This document shows, in pieces, positions 33,775 through 45,500 of a stretch of 64,000 bases of DNA (the first letter of the stretch is position 1; every line of letters begins with the position of its first letter). Origin of the DNA: Lottia gigantea (lineage: Eukaryota > Mollusca > Gastropoda > Lottiidae); contig NW_008709663.1 of assembly GCF_000327385.1 (NCBI RefSeq), forward strand, positions 207,135 to 271,134, read 5' to 3'. The translations under genes and the position numbers were made by a program. The notes below the pieces were generated by a model, which was not told where the DNA came from, searched no databases, and saw nothing but the letters and a program-made list of their open reading frames with translations.

Positions 33775-36700
33775 TTAAAATCCCTTTCCTTGAATCTGAA
33801 GCGTAGCTGATTGTGCTCGCCGACGTATTGGATGTAACTTCTCAATAACAGGATTACTTAAAGCTTCTTGTATCTTCTGTTGGAACTCTCTTTCAGCCTG
33901 CATACCAAGTTTATACTCTATCTCCTCCATTTGACGTTCCTGTATTCGCTGGCGTTCATTATAATCAATCTGGCCTTCCAAGTCATTCTGATATTGAAGA
34001 TGTTTCTGCCATAATCGTTGTGCTTCTTCGCGATCTAGTTGTTTATTTTTCTCGATCACCTTCATGAGTTCAGCTCGTTCTCTCTGAGCATCAAGTTGAT
34101 TCTTCTCATTTTCAACCACTATAAATAAAAAAAAAAAAAAAAAAAAGAATGATTATCTTATTGTTATTGGTGAATTAATTTTTGAGCAAATTGACAACTT
34201 ATTCCAAGATAGGTTGAAAAATGGAGCTCAAAAGATGTAAACATGGTAAATTACCTCACAAAATCAAGAACAAAACATACATTAAAATATTAAACTTACA
34301 TCTATCTCTGATTTGTTCAGCACGTCCAGCCATCACATCATCTAATAGCCTTTTACGTGCCAGTCTTTCCTGTCTCCATCCTTCCAGTCGTTTCTGCCAT
34401 GACTTCTCCACTTCCTCGTTACATAGAGCATCTAATTTTCGCTCCTTTCTCTGTTCTTCTTCCATTAATTGTTGTAGATAAGTTCGATAACGTTGATCTT
34501 CTAAACGTAGCTCTTTCTACAATAGAAATGAATTGAATGGAGGTTAACATCTTACTTTTCTGCACCTGATTGGGCTAATGAAGATGGGCACCATGCAGTG
34601 TTCAATGAGGGACATTTTGCCAGGACAGCAGCATTAGCTTTCTATGTTTTAATTTCAAAATGTCACAGGAGCCTTAACATGCACAGCCTGTAGCACACTA
34701 GGACCAGTTTTTTTGCCCCATCCATCGACTTGAAGATTTTTCCATATAAACCTCTCCAACATGCCTCACTGACAGGGGAAAAATTATTTTTACTTATGCC
34801 TGGATAAACCCTAAACCTTTAAGTTAGCAAGCAAGCACCATAAATACAAAGATTGTCTAATTACACCAATATGCTTACCTTTCTCTGCATCTGTTCCATG
34901 GCCTCGTTTCGAGATTCTTCCAGCAACTCTTCCAACATCTTGAGATCAAACGCCATCTGTTCTTGCTCTTCTTTCGCTTTCTTCTTCATTTTAATCTTCA
35001 AGCATTTATCTAACATGTCTCGTGTTTCTCTCTGCCGTCTTAATTTATCTTCAAACGCCCTTCTGTCTTCTAATTTTCTTAACAAGGCTTGTTCTTTCTG
35101 AAAATACATAACAAAATCTTTGTTGTTAAATTGTTAGAATGGACAAGCTTAGTCAAGTTTGTCACAATCATTGAAAGAAACATCTTAGGTTCACAAGGAT
35201 CCTTTCTGCCAGCTGATGCCCAATATTTGCACCCCAAGTTCAAGACAGCAGGTGCCACCACTATTGTGACCATTCACTTACCAAGAGTTGAGCTTCTTCC
35301 TCTTTCAATCTCTTAGCCTCATCTTTCTGATATTGTAAGGCAGCCATTTGTTTCTGTAGAATACCAACAACTTCTTGGTTACGAAGATGTTTAGCTTTGG
35401 CTTCTTCTTCCTCTTTCTTGGCTTTTTCTAACATGTCTTTCTTCCAGAGCTCAGCATACATAGCATCTTCCTCTCTCTGTGCATCTTCAAGATGATTTTT
35501 AATTTGTAGTTGTTCTAATCTCTCTACACAGATCTGATCTTGTGTTCTTTTAGAAACAGTTGATCTTAATTCTTCACACTGCTCTCTGGAATTATCATTA
35601 ATAATATTTTTATTAAAGTTATATGTCCTACTGTTCTATATTCCTTGCCAAATATGTGAAAATGAACTACTTTTGTACTATGCAATGAACAAAAATTTGC
35701 TTGGAAAAGGAGTTTTAACCTTCTACAGGGCTCTATTCTTCAAAAATTTTAATCAAAATATTTGTCTGTCTTCTAATAATACGGTATTTGATAAAAAAGG
35801 TTTGGGGGTAAAAAATTCTTCATATGTCACACTGACCTCCAATATAGCCAAAAATATACATACTACTGAATAAACCAGAAATAAAAAAATTGTAAAGATA
35901 TTGTGAACTCCTCTCACCTAAATTGTTGATCATATTTATTTTGTACCAACTTCAACCTTTCAGATTCTCTCTGTTCTTTCAAGAATTTAGCTCGGGACCT
36001 CATCTTAGCTTGACGTTCTATCGTTGTTTCCTGTTTGTCCTCCATTTCTTGTAGATATTCCTTCTCTTCACTTTCTAACATATCTCTTAATCTATAGTTC
36101 ATTTCAAATAAAAATCATTAATTATAACTATCTTGCTAGGAAACATTAGCTCATAGCTTTCCTGTCTTGTGTTCGTAGAAGACTTCATATTGAATCTTTG
36201 TAAAGCCAGTAGCGGTAATAACCAATATCATTCAATTGGTCAGGAAACGATTTTTGTTAGATCATCAGACGCCAATGATTAAAAGTAATAACGGTATAAA
36301 GACTAAAATCAAGCTTTATGCCAGTCAAGTTTCCCTTAAAAATCAATTTCATAATTCAAGGCCAAAAATAATCCTACAAAACCTACCCTGATTTATCAAA
36401 TGAACTATTCTTAACAATGTATCAAGATAGGCAAAGCAGGTGTTGGAGAGTCCATTAAATAATTAAAGGGTAACTGATGTGTTTCATATAGATAACTTGT
36501 AAACTATTAACAGTCTTGTATTCAAAAGAATATAAAAATGATCACCTTTCTCTCCTCTCTTCAATAGTAAATTCATTGGCTTGAATCATGGAGTTTAACC
36601 TCCTTTTTACTGTGTTTAACTGAATCTTTTTATCAGTAAATCTTTCCCATTCATTTTTTAAATCACATAACTCCATATAGTTAGTCATTTTCTGATTTTC

Positions 36701-37256
36701 TTCTAACTTTTCTTCTTGTTTTCGTCTTTCTAATATCAAGTACTCTGGAGGTCGACTATTTGTAGGTCTGGCCAACTGAAATTTAAATAAACAGATTTAG
36801 TAGGCCTGCAAGTTAAATATCATGTCTTTATCTTTTAAAATTAAGAAACAGTTTTTTTGATCTGACTGATATTTAACATAATAATTGCTATTTGCTATAA
36901 TACATTCTCAGATGTCAACTCACATAATGAAATTTATAATTGAAAGATAGAGAATGCAACCCTGCAGGCAAAAAATCAAATGCAAGTTCAACACTGATAC
37001 ATTTCTTTTTACCCCAATAATTGCAAAAGGGCTTTTCATCACCAATAAAGTACTGCTGGGTAATGGAGTCAGGGCTAGAAATTTCAAAACTACTTCTCCC
37101 ATTCATGCCAAGGGCAGAATATAAATCATAATGTAAAAGGCTAGTACCGGTACCGGTAGTTACTTAGATCTATCAAAATACACTTACAATAGCAACAGAA
37201 TGAGGATTTGGCCCAGTGACCTCTCTGGTCCTTCTTATTCTCTGTGATACCATCAT
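33775..37256 (-). CDS. CFAP53: Cilia and flagella associated protein 53, complete
   Basis: Seven coding exons on the minus strand: 37188-37256, 36546-36775, 35918-36091, 35282-35585, 34879-35097, 34300-34516, 33775-34118. All junctions are GT-AG with matching phases. The joined frame is 1,557 nt, 518 residues, against about 514 in human. It starts MMVSQRIRRTREVTGPNPHS (human has SQRFGTVQREVKGPTP), is almost entirely charged coiled coil of the trichohyalin-plectin homology type, contains YDQQFREQCEELR (human LDQQFRERCEELR) and LLDDVMAGRAEQI (human LVDEVM), and ends near KLHPIRRRAQS (human NIHPMRK). CFAP53 lies inside ciliary doublet microtubules, supports ciliary beating and dynein attachment, and is needed for left-right asymmetry in vertebrates. 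The last intron's acceptor has a pyrimidine run over 20 nt long. Divergent neighbour: SKA1. Confidence 0.95.
34528..34720 (-). mobile_element. SINE-A copy in a CFAP53 intron
   Basis: Clear reversed copy: GAATGGAGGTTAACATC, TTACTTTTCTGCACCTGATT, GGGCTAATGAAGATGGGCAC, CATGCAGTGTTCAATGAGG, ATGCACAGCCTGTAGCACAC. It starts 12 bp upstream of the 34300-34516 exon, next to its acceptor. Confidence 0.75.
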
Positions 37257-38052
37257 CTTGACAAGTCTTTGTTGATTTTCCTCACTTTTTAAAAAAACTT
37301 CACTAAAATCTTGAATCTTGTGCAGCAACAGGAATTAAGAAACGCCAATTTTTTTAATATTTTTTTCCTAACACACTATCAAGAGTCAAAAAGGATTCAT
37401 ATAAGTCTAAAATAGATGTTCTACACCTCAAACCAACCCATAATTGGTGAAGAAATTGGAAAATCTGGTTGTTAATCCGATTTCCTTCGATCACCAATTT
37501 GTTTACTTTGATAATGGCGTCATGTATCTAAGGAAGTAGTGTAAGAGGCACGCACTAGCGAATCTAATCTTTAGAGTTATTCCCCTTAGACCACAAATCC
37601 AGCGCCAAATACGGTTTGTTATTTCTAGTGTTTTTGACTTATTTTGTATTTTCATAGTCAATACAAATGTTTACAGATGATTTTTTAAAGCCAGATCGTG
37701 AAAGAAAGTTATTGAAATACTTTTTATCACTGGAAAAGAGGCCATTAATTTCGAATATCCAAAATGATTAAATTTGAAGTTGGACCAAATCGGACATGAA
37801 CTGATTTGGCCACGTCAATTCGTAACAAAAATAAGATTTAGATATCATGTTATATATTGATTATACACATTTATATGATTTTGGAGACAATGTTATTGTA
37901 TGTCAACAGGGTCACTTCAAACTTATTCCCTTGTCTTGTACAAAGGGAAACTTCCATCTACGTCAGTATTTGATCTACACACTTCGTTAAAACAGTGACA
38001 GATTAAAATTAACTCAAAAAAATTCCTGAGACTTTTCTATGATGTATTTTAG
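37257..38052. promoter_or_regulatory. Shared divergent 5' region of CFAP53 and SKA1
   Basis: Only 796 bp separate the two start codons, which read away from each other. Both promoters must lie here or in 5' exons nearby. The SKA1 ATG directly follows an acceptor-like TATTTTAG, so SKA1 may have an upstream non-coding exon. No TATA box or clear RFX X-box stands out. TTTGAA occurs near 37,773 on the plus strand. Confidence 0.5.
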
Positions 38053-40961
38053 ATGGAGAGCACAAGTTTGTTAGAATTAGCAGGACATTTCAACGACAAA
38101 TTATCAACTTTAAAAACAGTTTGTGAACTGCGTAAATCTGGCCAGGATGGGGAGTGTAATCAACATCTAGTTACTATAGCAACAGAATTAGAGAGTCTGG
38201 AGTTAACAATGTCCATGTTAAAACAGGAAGTGAAGAAACAGAAACAAGAATTAAAGTCTGTACAGGTGACAAAATATTGATTTTTAATTTGTTTTCTTAC
38301 GAAAACAATAGAGGTATACATGCTAGAAAGAGTTTAGGTTGGCTTATAACTCTCTGATTTATTTTGTACACCATGGGATTTATGAAATGAGAGAAAAAAT
38401 GCAATTCAAAGCTCAATGTAGTCAGAGAGTAGGTGGGCCCTATAAGAGCTAGAAATGTTTTTGTTAGGTTATATCATTTGTTTGATCTTTGAAGAGTTTT
38501 CACAGTTTACCCTTGGTATGAATTGATATTAATTTGCCTAATTTCATATAATGTATTGTAATGAGGCAGTCGGCTATTTTGATATTGGGTCAGATATTTA
38601 CAAGACATTTTTTTCAAACAGGCATGTCTGCCTCAAGATTAATATTGTTGTGTAAACTTTACATCATGTTCACATTTTGACTGAAATTTGATCTTATGAT
38701 TTAATATATACATACACAATATTAGCAATAACATACACTTTATCACATACTTTTAAAACTTACCTAATTGCTCATTGCATGGCTTTGGTCTTCATTAACC
38801 CAATCAGATGCAGAAAACTAGGATGTAAAACTTCATTTCATTTTAATCTCAAATGATTTGAAAGATCAGATTATTTTCAGGATATGAGAGGTAATTTTGA
38901 GAAGTTGATAAAAGACTTAATTTATACTAGTAATAATATTCCAGCTAGATTACCTGGTACCAATAGATCTACTAAAAACACTGTTAGGTATTGTTATACT
39001 AATTTTTAAGGAAATATAGCGTTTTATATGTCATGCCCTAATTTTGTGAAAAGATTTCTGTAATGAATTCCAATATTACAGCAAAATCATTTTTTGATGA
39101 GCTTTGAGGATCACATGACTGTGTTTTAATTTGGTGAATGATATCAATGAAACTGAGCAAGTGTTAACTTATTTAACTCATTTTTATTTCTGAATTTTAG
39201 TGAGAAATCTTCAGGTATTAAAAACAGTAATAATAATGAAGTTACTATAAAAGATGAAGTTGTTAAAAAACCTGCCAGTAAAAAACAACATTGTCCTCTT
39301 ATAGAGTATCTCACTGTAGAGGAATTTGAAGATGTTCCGAAGTAAGTCATTAGGCCTTCTGTCAACAAATTGAATTCATTATTTCTCTTAGCAATTTCAG
39401 CTTGCAAATTTAAAAATACATTTGCACATCCTAGACAGTGTTGTCATTTATTTAGACTGATTCATTTTTTTGGCAGACTGGTAACTGATCAGTGTCAGGA
39501 AAAAATTCTGGACATGTCTAGCTAAAATACTTTCACTTAAGAAAAATTCATGAAATCTCTGCTATGTATTGGGACATTCAAGAATTCAATTAGAACTGCC
39601 TATTATTTTTTTCGAGAAGAGTAGGACTTTCATAATTTCAATAAGGTACAGAATTGGGTGTAAAGCCACGAATAGACCAGGTACAGTGTCCGGTGGGGAA
39701 TAATCAATACAGTAGAAAATAAAAGAAGAGAACACACGAGGTATAGGTCTGGACACAGTGCAGACATGATTCGCTTTTTCTACTTTCTACTGTATCTATA
39801 ATCCAGCACCGGACACCGTACATCGTCTATTCATGGCTGAACACTCTTATTTTACATCATTTCCCAAACGTTTACCAATGTTTTGTCGATATCTTTTAGA
39901 TTTTGGGTTTCGGTTTGCAGATTGTTAGTACTAACTTTACTTCTATTACAATCTTATATGATTTTAATAATATTTATATATTACAGATATATGAAAGGTC
40001 GGGTGATGTATAATCAAGTTAACACATTACTAGATGAACTAAATAAAACATTTACAGCTAAATATAAAATAGTTCATCAGAAACGATCTACTATGAATGA
40101 TTTAGCCAGAAAGAGAAACGAGAATTATAAATCTCAACAGACTAAAGATACTGAAGGTAAAATTTCTTCATTCTCTTATTCAGTGACTTCCCTTTCTTTG
40201 CTTCGAGATAATACCGTCTGAATTTTCAACCCTCTTTCCCCCTGTCAGTGATGCAGGTACGAGGGGCTGACATGGAAAAAGCATCAAGTCGGTCAGATGG
40301 GACAAAAAACCTAGGCCCCGTGTGCTACAGGCTGTGCACATTAAAGATCCCTTGACAGTTGAGAATTTATAAAGAGCAGGCTAATGCCGCTATCCTGGCA
40401 AAATTTCCTTCCTTGCACCCTGCATGGCATTGCCCGTCTTTATTAGCCCACATGGTGCAGTAGGACATATAACTCCATTCATTTCATTTCCTTTCTTTGG
40501 TCAAGTGTCTATTTTCATCAAATTGATTAAGATGCAGAACTTGCTGTTTATTTTCATGGATTTTCGACAATTTTATATGATGCAAAAACATTGGTAGCCA
40601 ATCAAATCAATAGATTGCCACCAAAATATCACAAAGTGTACTTTCTAAATAATGTAATTAATTCAACATCTGATCCAGATCCTACTATGAAAAGTCAGAA
40701 ACTGCCAAAGTGAACAGACTTGGAATTTTTCTGGGTTATGAAAGCAAGCAAATCTTCCTAAAGTATAAGAACTAAATTATTTGATCTCACTGGTATATTT
40801 CAGGTGTATATTTTGTGGTAGAAGCTGATATAAAAGATTTCTCGACTATAAAACTAGATGCTGTAACGAGAGCTATTTTAACAATTTTACGACATTGTGG
40901 TCGAATACGAGAAATACGAGGTGGAAAATTAACCAGATACGCCATTATAGAATCTTATTAA
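38053..40961 (+). CDS. SKA1: Spindle and kinetochore-associated protein 1, complete
   Basis: Five coding exons on the plus strand: 38053-38265, 38881-38987, 39201-39341, 39987-40156, 40804-40961. All introns are GT-AG and phases agree (0, 2, 2, 1). The product is 262 residues (human 255). Residues 1 to about 90 form the helical region that builds the Ska1-Ska2-Ska3 dimer. Next comes a lysine-rich linker. From about residue 145 lies the winged-helix microtubule-binding domain: YMKGRVMYNQVNTLLDELNK, KYKIVHQKRSTMNDLARK, TKDTEGVYFVVEADIKDF and ILRHCGRIREIRGGKLTRYA, each matching the human protein block by block, including the arginines of YMKxR and RGGxLTRY that contact microtubules. SKA1 couples kinetochores to depolymerising spindle microtubules. 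AATAAA overlaps the stop region (40961-40966). Confidence 0.95.
38770..38855 (+). mobile_element. SINE-A tail in SKA1 intron 1
   Basis: CATGGCTTTGGTCTTCATTA, CCCAATCAGATGCAGAAAAC, TAGGATGTAAAACTTC. It ends about 25 bp before the exon 2 acceptor. Confidence 0.6.
39672..39834. mobile_element. Foldback element in SKA1 intron 3
   Basis: AATAGACCAGGTACAGTGTC and CGGTGGGGAATAATC on the left, inverted on the right as TAATCCAGCACCGG and ACACCGTACATCGTCTATT. Same family as 23,530-23,742. Confidence 0.65.
40228..40495 (+). mobile_element. SINE-A body and tail in SKA1 intron 4
   Basis: Longest clean copy of this part: CCTGTCAGTGATGCAGG, GGGCTGACATGGAAAAAGC, GTGTGCTACAGGCTGTGCAC, GAGCAGGCTAATGCCGCT, CCTGCATGGCATTGCCCGTC, TTTATTAGCCCACATGG, ending ACTCCATTCATTTCATTT. 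Confidence 0.75.
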
Positions 40962-41034
40962 ATAAAATATTTATTGTACATTGGATTTGAGAGCTTATTT
41001 TGGAAACCCCTGGTAGTGGTGTCACAAAGGGATT

Positions 41035-41315
41035 TATATATACTGCTCCTAAAATAAGGGCGCTGTTTGTTGACCTTATGGTCCAGGGTTTAATCCTGTC
41101 ATAGGTTCAGAGATACCTTTATCAAATTGATGTCCTCCTGTCAGTGATGCAGATTGTAACGACTGACATAGAGGAAACAAAGTATGTCTATTCTGTAAAC
41201 AGAGGACATGCTAGATCATTATAACTCGACAGTTACAAATCAAAAAGATGCATGGTTTGACAATATTCATTAGTCTAATCATGTACAGAAAACTAAGACG
41301 CTACACTTCTTGTCC
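41035..41315 (+). mobile_element. SINE-A copy with tRNA-like head
   Basis: Unlike most copies it keeps the 5' side: AAGGGCGCTGTTTGTTGACC, then a box-B-like GGGTTTAATCCTGTC, TTCAGAGATACC, CCTCCTGTCAGTGATGCAG. This supports a tRNA-derived SINE. It lies just past the SKA1 3' end, between the convergent SKA1 and cyclin B genes. Confidence 0.6.
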
Positions 41316-41773
41316 CTTTTATTTCCCAATTCACAATAATTTAACAAGGTTTCAAGCATTGGACCTCTTCAAAAATGATCCACTAAGAAGCTGAACTCCA
41401 TTACAAGAGCAGGGATTTTCACTTTCCTTCAGTTATTTGTTCATAGAACATGGAAGTCAAGAGGAATTGAACTGTATGCAATGACAAGTAAAAATAACAG
41501 GATTAAATATTAACCTGCATGATGTAGTCTTTGATATGGTTTCTGTAACTTTGTACTAGTAAATTTCTTTTCATGCCCAGTGAGCACCCCCAAAATGTAA
41601 AGCAACATTGCACTTTGTTTCAGACAAGACTGCCAGGACAATACATACTTCACTCTCAAATATTCAGTCATTAAAAACAGTTTCTTAAATCTGATTGGGC
41701 CAATAATGACAGTTGTGCAGCAATGCAAGAAACATAAAATATACTGATGGTTATCATGTAATCATAAATATTC

Positions 41774-41890
41774 AGGCCACATATTCTCGAAACAATCTCA
41801 GAGCTAGGATGTCCTAGAATCAATGTTAGAAGATAAGAACCTAGGACATCCTAGCGCTAAGATAGTTTCAAGAATACGCTGCCCGATCCA
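41774..41890. mobile_element. Small palindromic element (TATTCTCGAAAC hairpin)
   Basis: CCACATATTCTCGAAACAAT, AGCTAGGATGTCCTAGA on the left pairs with CTAGGACATCCTAGCGC and AGTTTCAAGAATACG on the right, with a loop near GAATCAATGTTAGAAGATAA. The second copy is 52,063-52,173. Confidence 0.75.
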
Positions 41891-41975
41891 TGTTGATCAG
41901 ATGAACTAGTTCATGAACTGATTGAAGTAGGTCAAATCGGGAGAGAATTTCAGAATGCAATAATTTTTACTGAAC

Positions 41976-42572
41976 TTTATTCGAAAAACACGAAATTACA
42001 AAATGGAAGATGGATTATGCGTGGCTTTAAATGACAAAAATATACGATATTAATAACTTAACAGTTTATTCGATGATATATTTACAGATGTACAATGATA
42101 ATAAAAAATCGTTCATTCGCTCTAATTCATAAAAACATGACATGATTTCTAAATCATACTCCAATCAGCATCGAAATACAAGTCATAATTTGGCGATTCG
42201 TCCAAAACCAAAAACTACTAGAGACATGTCATGTCTATGCCAAATCAAAATTGTGCGACTAAGTATTTCTATGCATGAAAGCAGTCTTAAAAACATGATT
42301 ACACTGTCAAGTTCAAAGCCATTTTTCTTTGGCTTTTAAAACATGCACTTCTGCAAAAAAAATAACGTACCCTTAGGCAATTAAAAACATACTGAAACTA
42401 AAATCACATTCACACTAGAAGTTTAAAACATACGTATAAAATAGTCAGAGATATGAAAGACAATGAGTTCCTGAATTTACGAAGATAGAATGAAGTCGAT
42501 CACATTTATAACCCAAACCACAAATACACAATTTCAGTCTAACAATGTCTAGGTTTAGACTAAGCTAGCTCA
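41976..42572 (-). other. CCNB: Cyclin B 3' UTR, with two candidate poly(A) signals
   Basis: AATAAA on the minus strand occurs at 42065-42070 and 41976-41981. Maternal cyclin B messages of other animals are translationally controlled through 3' UTR elements such as TTTTAT-type CPEs. TTTTAA/TTTTAT-like runs occur here, but I cannot name functional sites. Confidence 0.45.
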
Positions 42573-45500
42573 CTAAGATGCTAGATCTGTAATTACACTA
42601 GATTTTAATTCAGGAATAGTACTAATTTTCATAAATTTGGAACTCAAATATTTGGTACGAACAGCCTGAAAGAAAAATAAAATATTTAGAAATATACAAA
42701 GGCAAAACTAAAGATTGAAAAGAGTAAAATGTAGCCCATTTTTGCAGACGAGCTAATTATATTGAAATATTAAATGCAGTCCAACTCATCAACATAGTTT
42801 CAGACCACTTGCTTATTTCCCCTCCCATTTTAAAAAGGCAATTCAAGCCATACGTAAATATGAAAAGGGATAATCGGCATTCCACTGAATAACACTGGAT
42901 CATGCATTGATCATCTGACCTATTCATTTTGTATTCATTGACTGAAGCAAGATCAACCAGTCAAAAAAGAAACTTACTGTTAATTTACTGGATTCAGCTT
43001 TAACAACTAACTGAGATAATTTTTGAAGTAGTGGGGTTAATTCTTTTTCTGTGTAAGCACTGTAGTGAGCTAGGGTATCACACTAAAATAAAAAAACATT
43101 ACAAAATAAACAAAAAGGTGTTACAAACTAACTGAACATATTAGGTTTTAGTTAACACTACAATCAGTAAGCCTATAGAGAGGACCTCAGGAGCAAAATC
43201 AGTATAGATGTAAGGAGTCACAAGATATTATGAAAACACATGCAGCCATTGAACCACAAGTGCCACCTTGTCAGAACTGGCAAAACGAAACAAATCCTTC
43301 ACGGCAGTATAAAAAGATGATTATATCAATTCTCACTAGAGTTTACTATTTAACAGAAGATAAGATACATACCCAAGATGAGCTATCTAAAACTTTCATT
43401 GAAAGACATAATGCAGCCGCTGCTATTTGAGACGGGTTATAATGCACCATGTCATATTCTACTATGGTTAATTCCATGAGATATTTGGCGAGTGTGTGCT
43501 TGGTTGCGTCGACCTGCAAAGGAAATCGATCAAAATTGAATATAAGATTCAAAATCCAAGGTAGATAAGGCATTGTTTGAAGCATTCTCATTTCGTTGTC
43601 CTGTTTCATTAAATGGCGTTTTGTTTGGCCTTTCATAAACAGACAAAATATTTGCGAAATATTTTGCTTATTGACCACACGGCCATGAAATGATATATAC
43701 TGCAGGTCAAAACTTCATGCAACGCCAAAGTTTAAAACTGCAAGGCTAAGAAATTTGTACAACATTGGACCATTTTTGAATTATCATATAATAAAAACTT
43801 ACTTGTCCTGCTTTGGAATTCCTCCGTAAGAAATGTAAACACAAGGGTTTTCCAAAACTAAAGTTCAAGGTTTTTAAAATTAATTGTTCCATTGTCCTAA
43901 TATCAGCTTTAGTATAAGCATTGTCAGTAATATACACAAAATCAGCAACTTCGGGGGCGTACATCTCTTCATATTTAGACGCTAATAACATTGAGGTAAC
44001 ACCAACTAACTGTAGTTTATTCCTAGAGATTGGATGAACCTGTAACAAAAATATTACAAGTTGAATCAGATTTAAATTTCAACTTACTATAAAAATTTGA
44101 GTTTTAATTTGATAAATAAAAAAAAAAATTGAAATAGGCCAATACATTACACTGTAAGTTCTGCATGAGCACTTGTGATAAAAAGCTATAGGGAATACAC
44201 TGAGCTGACAACATACCTGTAGAAATCTGTCTATAATAGAGACAGTGAGGTAGAGCGTTTCCTGTAGAAGATGGAATCTATGGTGAACCTGACATAACCA
44301 ATCTATTAATATAGACCTCATTTTACCAGTCACTTCCTGTCCCTCTAGATAGTTACAACGTACACTGAAATCTACCTGTAATACACCAGAAACGTTCAGT
44401 TAGTTTTCTATTAAAATAAATTCACAGGATGTATGTTTAAGTGATATAAGCTCTTATTACACTGATGGATCAATAACAATATTGTAAAGGCCAATCAAGA
44501 TTTAATGAAAAGTTGCTCTGAAAAATTCCTTTAGCAGATATACCCCATTTCCAAAGTCCTTTATATTAAATCCAATTCTAATGAAATGGGAGTTTTAGAA
44601 ATGTATGGACTTTTATGTTCTAATTTTTCTGCACCATGTGAAATGTAGTTTTAGTCCTATGTAATGAATTCAAGCTGTCAAACTAAATTTCAGAGCTGTT
44701 TAATTCTCAGCTTTTTAAGTTCTATTTTATGAAATCTACCGTTTTCACTCGAGATTGCATGCCAAGATTCCATTAAATGTTTTACAAAGTTATAGGGCAG
44801 ATTCTATATTTACCTCTAATTTTCTCATGTATTGATAGATGTCGTTAACGTAATCACTGACTAATTGAGGGTTATCTTTATCATTGGCGTCAATGTCCTC
44901 CACTGGACACATGGCTTTAGAGAAAGCTTCTGGTTTGTCTTCACTGATGTCCATAGGATCAACAGTCACTATTGGTTCTGTTGGCATCTTTAAAGATGGT
45001 ATTAATTCCACAACAACTGGCTCCTTATCCTACAATAAGCAAATTGAAAACCTGGATAAAAATTACATCTAATCCAAACTAGAGTTTCTATAATCGATTC
45101 TAGAAATCAAAGTATCGAAGAAATCTTATTGTTTTAATCCTTCAGATATAAATTGTGCTCTTATCAAAACTCATATGCATTAATTCAAATATGATCGTGA
45201 CCTACATTTCTACACAGTAAATTTCTCTAAAGAGTTTACAAGCAGCAGCACTGAGGAATCAGATTAAAGTTTGTTGACACAGCTTCTGAATTTCACAGCT
45301 GAATTAAATTGCTTATTGGAGAATACATTACCTGGATAGTTTCCAATTCTTGCTCTTTCTTGACAAATTTAGACTTCTGTAAAATTTCCTTTTTGATGAT
45401 ACCAGATTTCTTCGTAGGGTCAATCGTCATATTGGACACTTTGTTGCCGATATCTCCCAGAGCAGCACGGTTCGTTCTGGTTGGAAATCCTTTCGTGGAC

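Noticed and set aside
34221-35316. Plus-strand frames opposite CFAP53
   Set aside because: Antisense shadows of coiled-coil exons.
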